NCBI GenBank assembly: GCA_037974665.1
Contig: CM075770.1
Location: 65,669,850 to 65,733,849, forward strand
DNA length: 64,000 bases
Direction of reading: 5' to 3'
Source of the DNA: Ehretia macrophylla
Taxonomy: Eukaryota; Streptophyta; Magnoliopsida; Boraginales; Ehretiaceae
Within the stretch, counting starts at the first letter, position 1; each line of letters opens with the position of its first letter. Position numbers and translations under genes: made by a program. Shown here one piece after another: positions 1 to 10,493 of the stretch. The notes below the pieces were generated by a model that saw only the letters and a program-made list of their open reading frames with translations, was not told the DNA's origin and made no database searches.

Positions 1-87
1 AGCCTATTGGGCATTCTGAATGGGCCATCTCTCTGGGCTGGGACTGTGAACGGTCAACACATAAAGGATTTGTGCCCACAACATGAC

Positions 88-206
88 GGGTGTAATCATA
101 CCAGTACTAAGGCACCGGATCCCATCAGAACTCCGAAGTTAAGCTTGCTTGGGCGAGAGTAGTACTAGGATGGGTGACCCCCTAGGAAGTCCTCGTGTTG
201 CACCCC
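88..206 (+). rRNA. 5S rRNA gene copy 1
   Basis: Full-length 119-nt plant 5S gene; start set at the GGG that follows CATGAC, end at the last C of TTGCACCCC. Differences from the window consensus (gene numbering): C6T, G7A, C18T, T24G, G58T, G97A. G58T (AAGCTTGC) is shared only with copy 17, its counterpart in the duplicated block. Confidence 0.95.
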
Positions 207-767
207 CTCTTTTCAATTTTTTTTGCCCCGTTTAGGGTTGCCAAGATACTTTATCCACCACATTTCTATTACCGAATCCCACGGCACCTTGGGCAAGACA
301 ACTTCGCTTCACGTAGAGGCTGTGCCCGCAAATCGAGGGCGTGGGGCTTATGACCAGGTCTCTGTCGCTCCGGTGCCCATAAATTTTAATCCGTATGGAG
401 TTACGTAGCGCACAGCATACCGTTGGAAATCTCTATGAGAGTTCTACGACGGGGGCAGCAAGCCTGCTTGGCTGTGCCTATTTTTGGAGCCTAAAATTGA
501 ACGTTTTCATCAGTTTTGGGTCACTTTTATTCTTTTGCTCTATTTTTTCGTCCCAGATCGTACGTCGTGAGTTGTTAAAAGGAAGATAACCTAACTCGCG
601 AGATGTTACAGGGACTTACAACACATCGATATCAAGTCTTACAAGGATGCTGCGTTGTGGAAGCGGATGGGTTGTCGTTAAGCCCATTGGGCCATTTGAA
701 TGGGCCATCTCTATGGGCTGGGACTGTGAACCATCAACAAATAAAGGATTTGTGCCCACAACATGAC

Positions 768-886
768 GGGTGCAATCATACCAGCACTAATGCAACGGAT
801 CCCATCAGAACTCTGAAGTTAAGTGTGCTTGGTCGAGAGTAGTACTAGGATGGGTGACCCCTTGGGAAGTCCTCCTGTTGCACCCC
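768..886 (+). rRNA. 5S rRNA gene copy 2
   Basis: Full length. Differences: G7A, C28A, C47T, C57T, G66T, C95T, G108C. Identical to copy 18 and embedded in a 324-bp stretch that is identical between the two units. Confidence 0.95.
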
Positions 887-1447
887 CCTTTCTCAATTTT
901 TTTTGCCCCGGTTAGGGTTGCCAAGATACCTTGTCCTCCACATTTCTATTACAGAAAACCACGGCACCTTGGGCAAGACAACTTCGCTTCACGTAGAGGC
1001 TAGGCTCGCAAACCGAGGGCGTGGGGTTTGTGACTAGGCCTTCGTCGCTCCGGTGCCCATAACTTTTAATCCGTAACGAGTTACTCGGTACACAGCGTAC
1101 GGTTGGAAAGCTCTCCGAGAGCTCTATGACGTGGGTAGCAAGCCTCCTCAACTGCACGTATTTTCGGAGCCCAAAATGGAATGTTTTTATTAGTTTTGGG
1201 CCATTTTTCTTCTTTTGCTCTGTTTTTTCATCCCGAATCGTACGTCGTGAGCTGTTAAAAAGACGACAACCTAACTCGCGGGATAATACTGGGCCCTACA
1301 ACGCATCGATATCACGTCTTCTGAGAATGCTGCATTATTGAAGTAGATGGGTTGTCGTTAAGACCATTGGGCCTTTGGAATGGGCCACCTGTTTGGGCTG
1401 GGACTGTGAACGGTCAACACATAAAGGATTTCTGCCCAAAACATGAC

Positions 1448-1566
1448 GGGTACGATCATACCAGCACTAATGCACTGGATCCCATCAGAACTCCGAAGTT
1501 AAGCGTGCTTGGGCGAGAGTAGTACTAGGATGGGTGACCCCTTAGGAAGTCCTCGTGTTGCACCCC
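1448..1566 (+). rRNA. 5S rRNA gene copy 3
   Basis: Full length and among the least altered copies: G5A, C29T, C95T, G97A. G5A and C29T are shared with copy 19. Confidence 0.95.
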
Positions 1567-2128
1567 CCCTTTTCCATTTTTTTTGCCCCGTTTAGGGTTG
1601 CCAAGATACTTTATCCACTAAAATTCTATTACTGAATCCCACGGCACCTTGGGAAAGACAACTTCGCTTCACGTAGAGGCTGGGCCCGCAAACCGAGGGC
1701 ATGGGGCTTGTGACCAGGTCTTCGTCGCTCCGGTGCCCATAACTTTTAATTCGTAAGGAGTTACGTGGCACACAGCATACCGTTGGAAAGCTCACCGAGA
1801 GTTCTACGACCTGGGCAGCAAGCGTGCTCTACTGCGCCTATGTTCGGATCCCAAAATCGAACATTTTCATCAGTTTCGGGCTACTTTTCTTCTTTTGCTC
1901 TATTTTTTTCGCCCCAGATCGTACATCGTGAGCTGTTAAAAGGACGACAACCTGACTCGCGAGATATTACATGGCCCTACAATGCGTCAATATCACGTCT
2001 TGCGAGGATGCTACGTTGTTGAAGCGGATGGGTTGTCATTAAACCCATTGAGCCATTTGAATGGGCAATCTCTCTAGGCTGGGACTGTGAACCGTCAACA
2101 CATAAAGGATTTGTGCCCACAACATGAC

Positions 2129-2247
2129 GGGTGCGATCATACCAGCACTAATGCACTGGATCCCATCAGAACTCCGAAATTAAGCGTGCTTGGGCGAGAG
2201 TAGTACTATGATGGGTGACCCCGTGGGAAGTCCTTGTGTTACACCCC
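2129..2247 (+). rRNA. 5S rRNA gene copy 4
   Basis: Full length. Differences: C29T, G51A, G81T, C95G, C107T, G113A. It has no counterpart in block 2, so this unit was gained here or lost there. Confidence 0.95.
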
Positions 2248-2796
2248 TCCCTTTTCAATTTTTTTTGCCACGGTTAGGGTTGGCAAGATACTTTATCCAA
2301 CATATTTCTATTACCGAATCCCACGGCACCTTTGGTAAGACAACTTCGCTTCACATAGAGGTTGGGGCAGCAAACCGAGGGCGTGGGGCTTGTGACCAGG
2401 TCTCCGTCGCTCCGGTGCCCATAACTTTTAATCCGCAAGTAGTTATCTGGCGCACAACATACCGTTGGAAAGCTCTTCGAGAGCCCTACGACGGGGGCAG
2501 CAAGCCTGCTTGGTTGCGCCAGTTTTCAGAGCCCAAAATCGAACGTTTTCATTAGTTTCGGGCCACTTTTCTTCATTTGCTTTGTTTTTCCATCCCGGAT
2601 CGTACGTCGTAAGCTGTTAAAAAGATGACAACCTAACTCGCGGGATATTACAGGGCCCTACAATGCATCGATATTACATCTTGTATGAATGCTGCATTAT
2701 TGAAGTGGATGGGTTGTCGTTAAGCCCATTGGGCCATCTCTCTTGGCTAGGACTGTGAACCATCAACACATAAAGGATTTGTGCCCACAACATGAT

Positions 2797-2915
2797 GGGT
2801 GCAGTCATACCAGCACTAATGCACCAGATCCTATCAGAACTCCGAAGTTAAGTGTGCTTCGGCGAGAGTAGTACTAGGATGGTTGACCCCCTGGGAAGTC
2901 CGCCTGTTGCACCCC
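2797..2915 (+). rRNA. 5S rRNA gene copy 5
   Basis: Full length. Differences: G7A, A8G, G30A, C36T, C57T, G64C, G87T, T106G, G108C. G64C inside the control region and T106G/G108C are shared with copy 20. The preceding unit is 668 bp because of a short spacer deletion near the CCATTGGGCC motif. Confidence 0.94.
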
Positions 2916-3475
2916 CCCTTTTTAATTTTTTTTGCCCCGGTTAGGCTTGCCAAGATACTTTATCCTCCACATTTCTATTACCGAATCCTATGGCACCTTG
3001 GGATAGACAACTTCGCTTCACGTAGAGGCAGGGCCCGCAAACCGCGGGCGTGGGGCTTGTGACCAGGTCTCCGTCGCTCCGGTGCCCATAACTTTTAATT
3101 CGTAAGGAGTTACATGGCGCACAGCATACCGTTGGAAAGCTCTCCGAGAGCTCTACGACCTAGGCAGCAAGCATGCTCCACTGTGCCTATGTTCGGATCC
3201 CAAAATCGAATGTTTTCATCAGTTTCGGGCAACTTTTCTTCTTTTGCTCTATTTTTTCATCCCGGATCGTACGTCGTTAGCTGTTAAAAGGATGACAACC
3301 TAACTCGCGGGATATTACAGGGCCCTACAATGCGTCGATATCACGTCTTGCGAGGATGCTACGTTGTTGAAGCAGATGAGTTGTCATTAAGCCCATTGGG
3401 CCTTTTGAATGGGCCATCTCTCTGGGCTGGGACTGTGAACCGTCAACACAAAAAGGATTTGTGTCACAACATGAT

Positions 3476-3594
3476 GGGTGCGATCATACCAGCACTAATG
3501 CACTGGATCCCATCAGAACTCCGAAATTAAGCGTGATTGGGCGAGAGTAGTACAAGGATGGGTGACCCCATGGGAAGTCCTTGTGTTGCACCCC
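3476..3594 (+). rRNA. 5S rRNA gene copy 6
   Basis: Full length. Differences: C29T, G51A, C61A, T79A, C95A, C107T. C29T and G51A are shared with copies 4 and 21. Confidence 0.95.
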
Positions 3595-4156
3595 CCCTTT
3601 TCAATTTTTTTTTTGCCACGGTTAGGGTTGCCAAGATACTTTATCCAACACATTTCTATTACCGAATCTAACGGCACCTTTGGTAAGACAACTTCGCTTC
3701 ACGTAGAGGTTGGGCCTGCAAACCGAGGGCGTGGGGCTTGTGACCAGGTCTCCGTCGCTCCGGTGCCTATAACTTTTAATCCGTAAGGAGTTACGTGGCA
3801 AACAACATACCGTTAGAAAGCTCTCCGAGACCTCTACAACGGGGGTAGCAAGCCTGCTTTGCAGTGCCAGTTTTTGGAGCCCAAAATCGAACATTTTCAT
3901 CAATTTCGGGCCACTTTCCTACTTTTACTCAGTTTTTTCTTCTCGGATCGTACATCGTGAGTTATTAAAAGGACGACAACCTAACTCACAAGATATTACA
4001 GGGCCTACATCGCGTCGATATCGCATCTTACAAGGATGCTGCGTTGTTGAAGCGGATGGGTTGTCGTTAAGCACAGTGGGCCTTTTGAATAGGCCATCTC
4101 TCTGGGCTAGGACTGTGAACCGTCAACACATAAAGGATTTGTGCCCACAACATGAC

Positions 4157-4275
4157 GGGTGCAATCATACCAGCACTAATGCTCCGGATCCCATTAGAAC
4201 TCCAAAGTTAAGCGTGCTTGGGCGAGAGTAGTACTAGGATGGGTGACCCCCGGGGTTGTCCTCGTGTTGTACCCC
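4157..4275 (+). rRNA. 5S rRNA gene copy 7
   Basis: Full length. Differences: G7A, A27T, C39T, G48A, T96G, A100T, A101T, C114T. The 96-101 cluster alters the stretch that normally reads CCCCCTGGGAAGTCC. Confidence 0.94.
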
Positions 4276-4829
4276 CCTTTTCAATTTTTTTTGCCCCGGT
4301 TAGGGTCGCCAAGATTCTTTATCCACCACATTTCGATTATCGAATCCCACGGTACCTTGGGCAAGACAACATCGCTTCACGTAGAGGCTGGGTCCGTAAA
4401 CCAAGGGCGTGGGGATTATGACCAGGTCTCCGTCGCTCTGATGCCCATAAATTTTAATACGTAAAGAGTTACGAGTCGCACAACAAACCGTTTAAAAGAT
4501 CTCCGAGAGCCCTACGACGGGGGCAGCAATCCTGCTCCGCTGTTTTCAGAGCCCAAAATCGAACGTTTTCATCAATTTCAGGACACTTTCCTTCTTTTGC
4601 TCTATTTTTTAATCCCGGATCGTACGTCGGGAGCTGTTAAAAGGACGACAACATAACTCTTGGGATAATACAGTGCCCTACAACATGTCGATATCACGTC
4701 TTGCGAGGCTGCTATGTTGTTGAAGCGGATGGGTTGTTGTTAAGCCCATTGGGCCTTTTGAATGGGCCATCTCTGTGGGCTGGGACTGTGAACCGTCAAC
4801 ACATAATGGATTTGTGTGCTCAACATGGC

Positions 4830-4948
4830 GGGTGTGATCATACCAGCACTAATGCACCAGATCCCATAAGAACTCCGAAGTTAAGTGTGCTTGGGCCAAA
4901 ATAGTACTACGGTGGGTGACCCCCTCGGTAGTCCTCGTGTTGCACCCC
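4830..4948 (+). rRNA. 5S rRNA gene copy 8 (heavily altered)
   Basis: Full length but with eleven differences: C6T, G30A, C39A, C57T, G68C, G70A, G72A, G81C, A83G, G97C, A100T. Positions 68-83 fall in the internal control region that TFIIIA and TFIIIC recognise in this family, so this copy is unlikely to be active. Confidence 0.93.
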
Positions 4949-5508
4949 CCTTTTCAATTTTTTTTGCCCCAGTTAAGGTAGCCAAGATACTTTATCCACC
5001 ACATTTACATTACCGAAACCCACGGCACCTTGGGCAAGACAACTTCGCTTCACGTAGAGGCTGGGCCCGCAAACCGAGGGCGTAGGGCTTGTGACCAGGT
5101 CTCCATCGCTTTGGTGCCCATAACTTTTTATCCGTAAGGAGTTACGCGGTGCACAGCATACCGTTGGAAAGCTCTTCAAGAGCTCCACAATGAGGGCAGC
5201 AAGCCTGCTATGCAGCACCTATTTTCGGCGCCCAAAATTGAACGTTTTCATCAGTTTCAGGCCATTTTCCTTCTTTCGCTAGGTTTTTTTGTCCCGAATC
5301 GTACATCGTGAGCTGTCAAAAGGACGACAACCTAACTCACAGGACATTAGAGGGCCCTACAATGCGTCGATATCATGTCTTACGTGGATTCTATGTTGTT
5401 GAAGTGGATGGGTTGTCGTTAAGCCCATTGGGCCTTTTGAATGGGCCATCTCTCTGGGTTGGGACTGTGAACCGTCAACAAATAAAGGATTTGTGCCCAC
5501 AACATGAC

Positions 5509-5627
5509 GGTTGCGATCGTACCAGCACTAATGCACCGGATCCCATTAGAACTCTAAAGTTAAGCGTGGTTGGGCAAGAGTAGTACTAGGATGGGTGACC
5601 CCTTGGGAAGTCCTCGTGTTGCGCCCC
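5509..5627 (+). rRNA. 5S rRNA gene copy 9
   Basis: Full length. Differences: G3T, A11G, C39T, C47T, G48A, C61G, G68A, C95T, A115G. G3T and A115G both weaken the terminal helix formed by the 5' and 3' ends. Confidence 0.94.
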
Positions 5628-6185
5628 CATTTTCAATTTTTTTTGCCCCGGTTAGGGTTGCCAATATACATTATCCACCACATTTCTATTACCGAATCCC
5701 ACGGCACCTTGGGCAAGACAACTTAGTTTCAAGTGAGGTTCAGCCCGCAAACCCAGGGCGTCGGGCTTGTGACCAGGTCTCCATCGCTCCGGTGCCCATA
5801 ACTTTTAATCCGTAAGGAGTTACGCGGTACACAGCATATCGTTGAAAAGCCCTTCGAGAGCTCTACAAAAAGGGTAGCAAGACTGCTTGGCAGCGGCTAT
5901 TTTTGGAGCCCAAATTCGAATGTTTTCATCAGTTTCGGGCAACTTTCCTTCTTTCGCTAAGTTTTTTCGTCCCGGATCTTACATCACGAGCTGTTAAAAG
6001 GATGACAACCTAACTCACAAGATATTACAGGGCCTACAATGCGTCGATATCATATCTTAAGAGGATGCTGCGTTGTTGAAGTGGTTGGGTTGTCGTTAAG
6101 CCCATTGGGCCTTTTGAATGGGCCATCTCTATGGGCTGGGACTGTGAACCGTCAACACATAAAGAATTTGTGCCCTCAACATGAC

Positions 6186-6304
6186 GGGTGCAATCATACC
6201 AGCACTAATGCACCGGATCCCATTAGAACTCCGAAGTTAAGCGTGCTTGGGCAAGAGTAGTACTAGGATGGGTGAACCCCTGGAATGTCCTCGTGTTGTA
6301 CCCC
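6186..6304 (+). rRNA. 5S rRNA gene copy 10
   Basis: Full length. Differences: G7A, C39T, G68A, C91A, G99A, A101T, C114T. C91A, A101T and C114T are shared with copy 24. Confidence 0.95.
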
Positions 6305-6858
6305 TCATTTTCAATTTTTTTTTGCCACGGTTAGGGTTGGCAAGATACTTTATCCACCACATTTCTATTATCGAATCCCACGGCACCTTGGGCAAGACAA
6401 CTTCACTTCATGTAGAGGCTGGCCCGTAAACCGAGGACGTGGGGATTATGACCAGGTGTCTGTCGCTCTGATGCCCATAACTTTTAATCCGTAAGGAGTT
6501 ACGCGTTGCACAACATACCGTTGAAAAGCCCTCCCAGAGCTCTACGACGGGGGCAGCAAGCCTGCTCGGCTATTTTCGGAGCCCAAAATTGAACGTGTTC
6601 ATCAGTTTCGGGACAGTTTCCTTCTTTTGCTCTGTTTTTCCATCCCGGATCGTACGTCGTGAGCTGTTAAAAGGACGACAACCTAACTTGTGGGATAATA
6701 CAGTGCCCTAAAACGTGTTGATATCACGTCTTACGAGGATGCTTCGTTGTTGCAGCAGATGGGATGTCGTTAAGCCCATTGGGCTTTTGATTGGGCCATC
6801 TCTGTGGGCTGGGACTGTGAACCGTCAACACATAAAGGATTTGTGCCCTCAACATGAC

Positions 6859-6977
6859 TGGTGCGATCATAACAACACTAATGCTCCAGATCCCATCAGA
6901 ACTCCGAAGTTAAGTGTGCTTGGGTGAGACTAGTAATAGGATGGGTGACCCCCTGTGTAGTCCTCGTGTTGCACCCC
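6859..6977 (+). rRNA. 5S rRNA gene copy 11 (heavily altered)
   Basis: Full length, eleven differences: G1T, C14A, G17A, A27T, G30A, C57T, C67T, G72C, C78A, G98T, A100T. G1T, C14A and G17A are shared with copy 25. The first transcribed base is changed. Confidence 0.93.
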
Positions 6978-7537
6978 CTTTTTCAATTTTTTTTGCCCCG
7001 GTTAGGCTTGCCAATATGCTTTATCCACCACATTTCTATTATCGAATCCCACGGTAGCTTGGGCAAGACAACTTCGCTTCACGCAGAGGCTGGGCCCGCT
7101 TACCGAGAGCGTGGGGCTCGTGACCAGGTCTCTATCGCTCCGGTGCTCATAACTTTTGATCTGTAAGGAGTTACGCGGCACACAACATACCGTTGGAAAG
7201 CTCTCCGAGAGCTCTACGACTGGGGCAGCAAGCTTGCTCAGCTGCGCCTATTTTTGGAGCCTAAAACTGAATATTTTCATCAGTTTCAGGCCACTTTTCT
7301 TCTTTTGCTCGAATTTTTCATCCCGGATCGTACGTCGTGAGCTGTTCAAAGGACGACAACCTAAATTGTGGGACATTACAGGGCCCTAAAATGCATTGAT
7401 ATCACGTCTTGCGAGGGTGCTGCATTGTTGAAGCGGATGGGTTGTCGTTAAACCCATTGGGCCTTTTGAATGGGCCATTTTTGTGGGCTAGAACTGTGAA
7501 CGGTCAACACATAAAGGATTTGTGCCCACAACATGAC

Positions 7538-7656
7538 GGGTGCCATCATACCAGCACTAATACACCAGATCCCATCAGAACTCCGAAGTTAAGCGTGCTT
7601 GGGCGAGAGTAGTACTAGGATGGGTGACCCCCTGGGAAGTCCTCGAGTTGCACCCC
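7538..7656 (+). rRNA. 5S rRNA gene copy 12
   Basis: Full length with only four differences: G7C, G25A, G30A, T109A. G7C and G25A are shared with copy 26. Control region 50-97 matches the consensus. Confidence 0.95.
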
Positions 7657-8210
7657 CTCTTTTCAACTTTTTTTGCCTCGGTTACGGTTGCCAAGATACT
7701 TTATCCACACATTTCTATTAACGAATCCCACGGCACCTTGGGCAACACAAATTCGCTTCACGTAGAGGCTACGCCAGCAAACCGAGGGCTTAGGGCTTGT
7801 GACTAGGTCTCCGACGCTCCGGTGCCCATAACTTTTTATCCGTAACGAGTTACGCGGTGCACAACATACCGTTGGAAAGCTCTCCGAGAGCTCTACGATG
7901 GCAAAGGCAAGCCTGCTCGGCTGCTCCTATTTTTGGAGCCCAAAATCGAATGTTTTCATCAATTTTGGCCCACTTTTCTTATTTTGCTCTGTTTTTTCGT
8001 CCCGGATCGTACATCGTGAGCTGTTAAAAAAGACAACAACCTAAATTGCGGGATATTACAAGACCACGTTGATATCACTTCTTGCGAGGATGTTGTATTG
8101 TTAAAGCGGATGGGTTGTCGTTAGGCCCATTGGGCCTTTTGAATGGGCCATCTCTCTGGGCTGGGACTATGGACCGTCAACACATAAAGGATTTGTGTCC
8201 ACACCATGAC

Positions 8211-8329
8211 GGGTACGATCATACTAGCACTAATGCATTGGATCCCATCAGAACTCCGAAGTTAAGCGTGCTTAGGTGAGAGTAGTACTAGGATGGGTGA
8301 CCCCCTGGGTAGTCCTCGTGTTGCACCCC
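8211..8329 (+). rRNA. 5S rRNA gene copy 13
   Basis: Full length. Differences: G5A, C15T, C28T, C29T, G64A, C67T, A100T. G64A and A100T are shared with copy 27. Confidence 0.95.
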
Positions 8330-8890
8330 CTTTTTCAATTTTGTTTGGCCCGATTTGGGTAGCCAAGATACTTTATCCATCACATTTCTATTACCGAATC
8401 CTGCGACACCTTGGGCATGACAACTTCACTTCACGTAGAGGCTGGGCTTGTAAACTGAGTGCGTGGGGCTTGTGACCAGGTATCTGTCGCTTCGGTGCCC
8501 ATAACTTTTGATCCGTAAGGAGTTACGCGGCGTATAGCATATCGTTGGAAAGCTCTCCGAGAGCTCTACAAACTGGGGCAGCAAGCCTGCTTGGCTGCCC
8601 CTATTTTCGGAGCTCAAAATCGAATGTTTTCATTAGTTTCGAGCCACTTTCCTTCTTTTGCTCTGTTTTTTCATCCCGGATCGTACGTCTTGAGCTGTTA
8701 AATGGACGACAACCTAACTCGCGGGAAATTACAGGTCTTTACAACGCGTCGATATCACGTCTTACGAGGATGCTGCGTTGTTGAAGCAGATTGGTTGTCA
8801 TTAAGCCCATTGGGCCTTTTGAATGGGCCATCTCATTGGGTTAGGACTGTGAACCATCAACACATAGAGGATTTGTGCCCACGACATGAC

Positions 8891-8968
8891 GGGTGCAATC
8901 ATACTAGCACTAATGCACCGGATCCCATCAGAACTTCGAAGTTAAGAGTGCTTGGGCGAGAGTAGTAC
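8891..8968 (+). pseudogene. truncated 5S rRNA gene copy 14
   Basis: Contains gene nucleotides 1-78 and then jumps straight into spacer sequence (TTTATCCACCAC), losing the last 41 nt, the C-run, the T-run terminator and part of the spacer, about 83 bp in all. A three-base match (TAC) at both ends of the lost stretch suggests microhomology-mediated deletion. Other changes: G7A, C15T, C46T, C57A. Copy 28 has the same lesion. Confidence 0.95.
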
Positions 8969-9486
8969 TTTATCCACCACATTTCTATTATCGAATCCCA
9001 CGGCACCTTTGGTAAGAAAAATTCGCTTCACGTAGAGGCTGGGCCCGCAAACTCAAGGCGTGGGGCTTGTGACCGGGTCTTCGTCGCTCTGGTGCCCATG
9101 ACTTTTAATTCGTAAGGAGATACGCGGTGCACAGCATACCGTTGGAAAGCACTCCGAGAGCTCTACAACAGGGGCATACATCCTGCTCGGCTGCGCCTAT
9201 TTTCGGAGCCCAAAATCGAACGTTTTCATTAGTTTCGGGCCACTTTTCTTCTTTTGCTCTATTTTTTCGTACCGGATCATACATCGTGAGCTGTTAAAAG
9301 GACGACAACCTAACTCGCGGGATATTACTGGGCCCTACAATGCGTTGATATCACGTCTTACGAGGATGCTGCGTTGTTGAAAATGATGGGTTGTCGTTAA
9401 GCCCATTGGGCCTTTTTAATGGGCCATCTCTCTGGGCTGGGACTGTGAACCGTCAACACATAAATGATTTGTGCCCAAAACATAAC

Positions 9487-9605
9487 GAGTGCAATCATAC
9501 CAGCACTAATGAACCGGATCCCATCAGAACTCCGAAGTTAAGGGTGCTTGGGCGAGAGTAGTACATGGATGGTTGACCCCTTGGGAAGTCCTTGTGTTGC
9601 ACCCC
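9487..9605 (+). rRNA. 5S rRNA gene copy 15
   Basis: Full length. Differences: G2A, G7A, C26A, C57G, T79A, A80T, G87T, C95T, C107T. C57G, T79A/A80T and G87T are shared with copy 29; T79A/A80T and G87T fall in the control region. Confidence 0.94.
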
Positions 9606-10165
9606 CCTTTTCAATTTTTTTTGCCCCAGTTAGGGTTGCCAAGATACTTTATCCACCAAATTTCTATTACTGAATCCCACGGGACCTTGGCTAAGACAAC
9701 TTCGCTGCACGTAGAGGCTGGGCCCGTAAATCGAGGGCGTCTGGCTTGTGACCAGGTCTCCGTTGCTCCGGTACCCATAACTTTTAATCCATAAAGAGTT
9801 ACGCGGCGCACATCATACCATTTGAAATCTCTCTGAGAGCTCTACGACGGGGGCATCAAGCCTGCTCGGCTGCGCCTATTTTCGAAGCCCAAAATCAAAC
9901 ATTTTCATCAGTTTTGGGCCACTTTCCTTCTTTTGCTCTGTTTTTCCGTCCCAGATCGTACGTCGTGAGCTATTAAAAGGATGACAACATAACTCGCGGG
10001 ATATTATAGGGTCCTACAACGCGTCGATACTATGTCTTAAGAGGATGCTGCGTTATTGAAGCAGATGGGTTGTCGTTAAGCCCATTGGGCCTTTTGAATT
10101 GGCCATCTCTGTGGGCTGGGATTGTGGACCGTCAACACATAAAGGATTTGTACCCTCAACATGAT

Positions 10166-10284
10166 GGGTGCAATCATACCAGCAATAATGCACCTGATCC
10201 CATCAGAACTCTGAAGTTAAGCCTGCTTGGGTGAGAGTAGTACTAGGATGGGTGACCCCTTGTGAATTCCTCGTGTTGCACCCC
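10166..10284 (+). rRNA. 5S rRNA gene copy 16
   Basis: Full length. Differences: G7A, C20A, G30T, C47T, G58C, C67T, C95T, G98T, G102T. C20A, G30T and G58C are shared with copy 30. Its spacer is interrupted at 10493 by the solo LTR. Confidence 0.94.
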
Positions 10285-10488
10285 TCATTTTCAATTTTTT
10301 TTGCCTCGGTTAGGGTTGCCAAGATACTTTATCCACCACATTTCTATTACTGAATCCCATGACACCTTGGGCAAGACAACTTCGCTTCACGTTGAAATTG
10401 GGCCCGCAAACCGAGGGCGTGGGGCTTGTGACCAGGTCTCCGTCACTCCGGTGCTCATAACTTTTAATTAGTAAGGAGTTACGCGATG

Positions 10489-10493
10489 CACAA
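10489..10493. repeat. Target site duplication CACAA (left)
   Basis: The five bases before the solo LTR; repeated exactly at 14154-14158. Confidence 0.92.

Larger units (their letters stand above)
1..10493 (+). repeat. 5S rDNA tandem array, block 1 (units 1-16)
   Basis: Sixteen head-to-tail units, gene starts 668-681 bp apart except one 596-bp unit. Each unit is a 119-nt 5S gene, a C-run and T-run, then a spacer of about 560 bp with recurring landmarks: GCCCCGGTTAGGGTTGCC, a hairpin AGCTCTC-C-GAGAGCT, GTACGTCGTGAGCTGTTAAAAG and CCCATTGGGCCTTTTGAATG. The spacers hold no gene; open frames in them run through the 5S gene and are by-products of the repeat. The window begins inside a spacer. Transcription by RNA polymerase III toward the right is expected from family knowledge; activity cannot be judged here. 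Confidence 0.97.

Noticed and set aside
603..842. Recurrent frame of 60-80 codons ending VLGRE, seen in many 5S units on the + strand
   Set aside because: It runs out of the spacer through the 5S gene itself and recurs only because the unit is repeated; many copies are broken by stops or frameshifts.
3622..3903. Recurrent minus-strand frame of 80-124 codons across the spacer
   Set aside because: Antisense to the repeat, interrupted in many units, no domain, no start context; a by-product of the tandem repeat.
1..10493. Cassandra-type elements (LTRs that carry a 5S sequence) as an explanation of the repeats
   Set aside because: Units are strictly head-to-tail at about 680 bp without LTR ends, primer sites or target duplications around single units; a true 5S array explains them better.
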